A stretch of 5,754 bases of DNA, from NCBI GenBank assembly GCA_017537105.1, contig JAFWBZ010000138.1, forward strand, positions 1 to 5,754, in the 5' to 3' direction. The notes under the pieces are model-generated. The model saw only the letters and a list, made by a program, of their open reading frames with translations, was not told the DNA's origin and ran no database searches. Every line of letters begins with the position of its first letter. Position 1 is the first letter of the stretch. Both the position numbers and the translations under genes were made by a program. The stretch is from Clostridia bacterium (GTDB lineage: Bacteria; Bacillota; Clostridia; Christensenellales; Aristaeellaceae). This document shows, one piece after another, positions 5,548 to 5,754 of this stretch.

Positions 5548-5613
5548 CCGTAGGGGCGCCATGTATGGCGCCCGTGAATCTCCGAGCGGGCGCCAATTAT
5601 GGCGCCCCTACGG
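5548..5613. repeat. 66-nt intergenic palindromic repeat (long hairpin)
   Basis: A perfect 15-bp outer inverted repeat, CCGTAGGGGCGCCAT (5548-5562) with ATGGCGCCCCTACGG (5599-5613), encloses a 9-bp inner one, TGGCGCCCG (5566-5574) with CGGGCGCCA (5587-5595), and a 12-base loop. Each arm is itself a small palindrome around GGCGCC, so cruciform alternatives exist. No T-run follows, so it is not a standard intrinsic terminator. Its form and place between two genes fit a dispersed REP/MITE-like repeat of the kind common in GC-rich gut Clostridia. That family link is from memory, not search. It begins 4 bases after the metY-like stop. Confidence 0.8.
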
Positions 5614-5632
5614 CATCTCAGGAGGTCCCCCC

Positions 5633-5754
5633 ATGACGAAGAAGCGCAGAAAATACGACACCCTGTCCCCCCACCTTCGGCTGATCGAGCTGCCGGTGCT
5701 GGCGCTGCTGCTGACCCTGTATGTGGAGCTGATGAACCGCGGCCTTTCGGTGGA
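5633..5754 (+). CDS. N-terminal fragment of a membrane protein, possibly LTA-synthase/sulfatase family
   Basis: The first 40 codons of a gene that continues past the window. It opens with a basic stretch (TKKRRK, 2-7) followed by a hydrophobic segment, LIELPVLALLLTLYVEL (17-33), that would be a first transmembrane helix with the basic end inside. AGGAGG (5620-5625) stands 7 bases before the ATG, so the start is well supported. The helix followed by ELMNRG (32-37) recalls the N-terminus of Firmicute lipoteichoic-acid-synthase-like phosphoglycerol transferases, which have several helices followed by an extracellular sulfatase-type domain. With so few residues this is only a suggestion. The repeat at 5548-5613 separates it from the metY-like gene. 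I see no promoter in the gap, so read-through transcription is possible. Confidence 0.7.
   Translation, partial: MTKKRRKYDTLSPHLRLIELPVLALLLTLYVELMNRGLSV

Noticed and set aside
4147..5562. 471-codon minus-strand frame opposite the metY-like gene
   Set aside because: Its translation is Val/His/Gly/Ala-rich and featureless, while the plus strand encodes a complete PLP enzyme with promoter and ribosome binding site.
5548..5613. Two spaced palindromes considered as a CRISPR array
   Set aside because: The arms are inverted rather than direct repeats, only two units exist, and no cas gene is present.

Overview
This window looks like a piece of a chromosome from a GC-rich, anaerobic-type Firmicute, probably an uncultured Clostridia/Oscillospiraceae-like gut bacterium. 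That assignment is inference. It rests on GC-rich coding with AT-rich promoters, strong GGAGG-type ribosome binding sites, a B12 ABC importer with no outer-membrane receptor gene beside it, and a partial last gene whose start resembles Firmicute membrane proteins of the LTA-synthase kind.

Layout: (1) Positions 1-80 end an upstream plus-strand unit with a Rho-independent terminator. (2) An AT-rich promoter region leads into a Crp/Fnr-family regulator (262-990, +). A 17-bp inverted repeat stands where its -35 box should be. (3) A bidirectional terminator (1095-1127) separates it from a convergent minus-strand operon. That operon reads, in transcription order, promoter, cobalamin riboswitch (4112-3936), substrate-binding protein (btuF-like, 3885-2977), FecCD permease (btuC-like, 2980-1949) and ATPase (btuD-like, 1956-1189). 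The three genes overlap by 4 and 8 bases, so translation is probably coupled. (4) A divergent promoter region (about 4142-4251) then starts an O-acetylhomoserine sulfhydrylase-like PLP enzyme (metY-like, 4282-5544, +). (5) A 66-nt hairpin-forming intergenic repeat follows. (6) The first 40 codons of a membrane protein run off the window's end.

How the parts fit: the riboswitch, of adenosylcobalamin class-I appearance, should shut off the vitamin B12 importer when cobalamin is plentiful. The divergent enzyme makes homocysteine from O-acetylhomoserine, and homocysteine is the substrate that B12-dependent methionine synthase methylates. A link through methionine metabolism is therefore reasonable but not shown. 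The Crp/Fnr protein may respond to a redox or metabolic signal; its target is unknown apart from a possible site in its own promoter.

I found no clear sign of an undescribed system. The most interesting items are regulatory: a perfect 14-bp palindrome at the predicted start of the B12 transcript, a direct repeat overlapping the -35 boxes of both divergent promoters, an operator-like repeat before the Crp/Fnr gene, and a riboswitch with no terminator in its expression platform.
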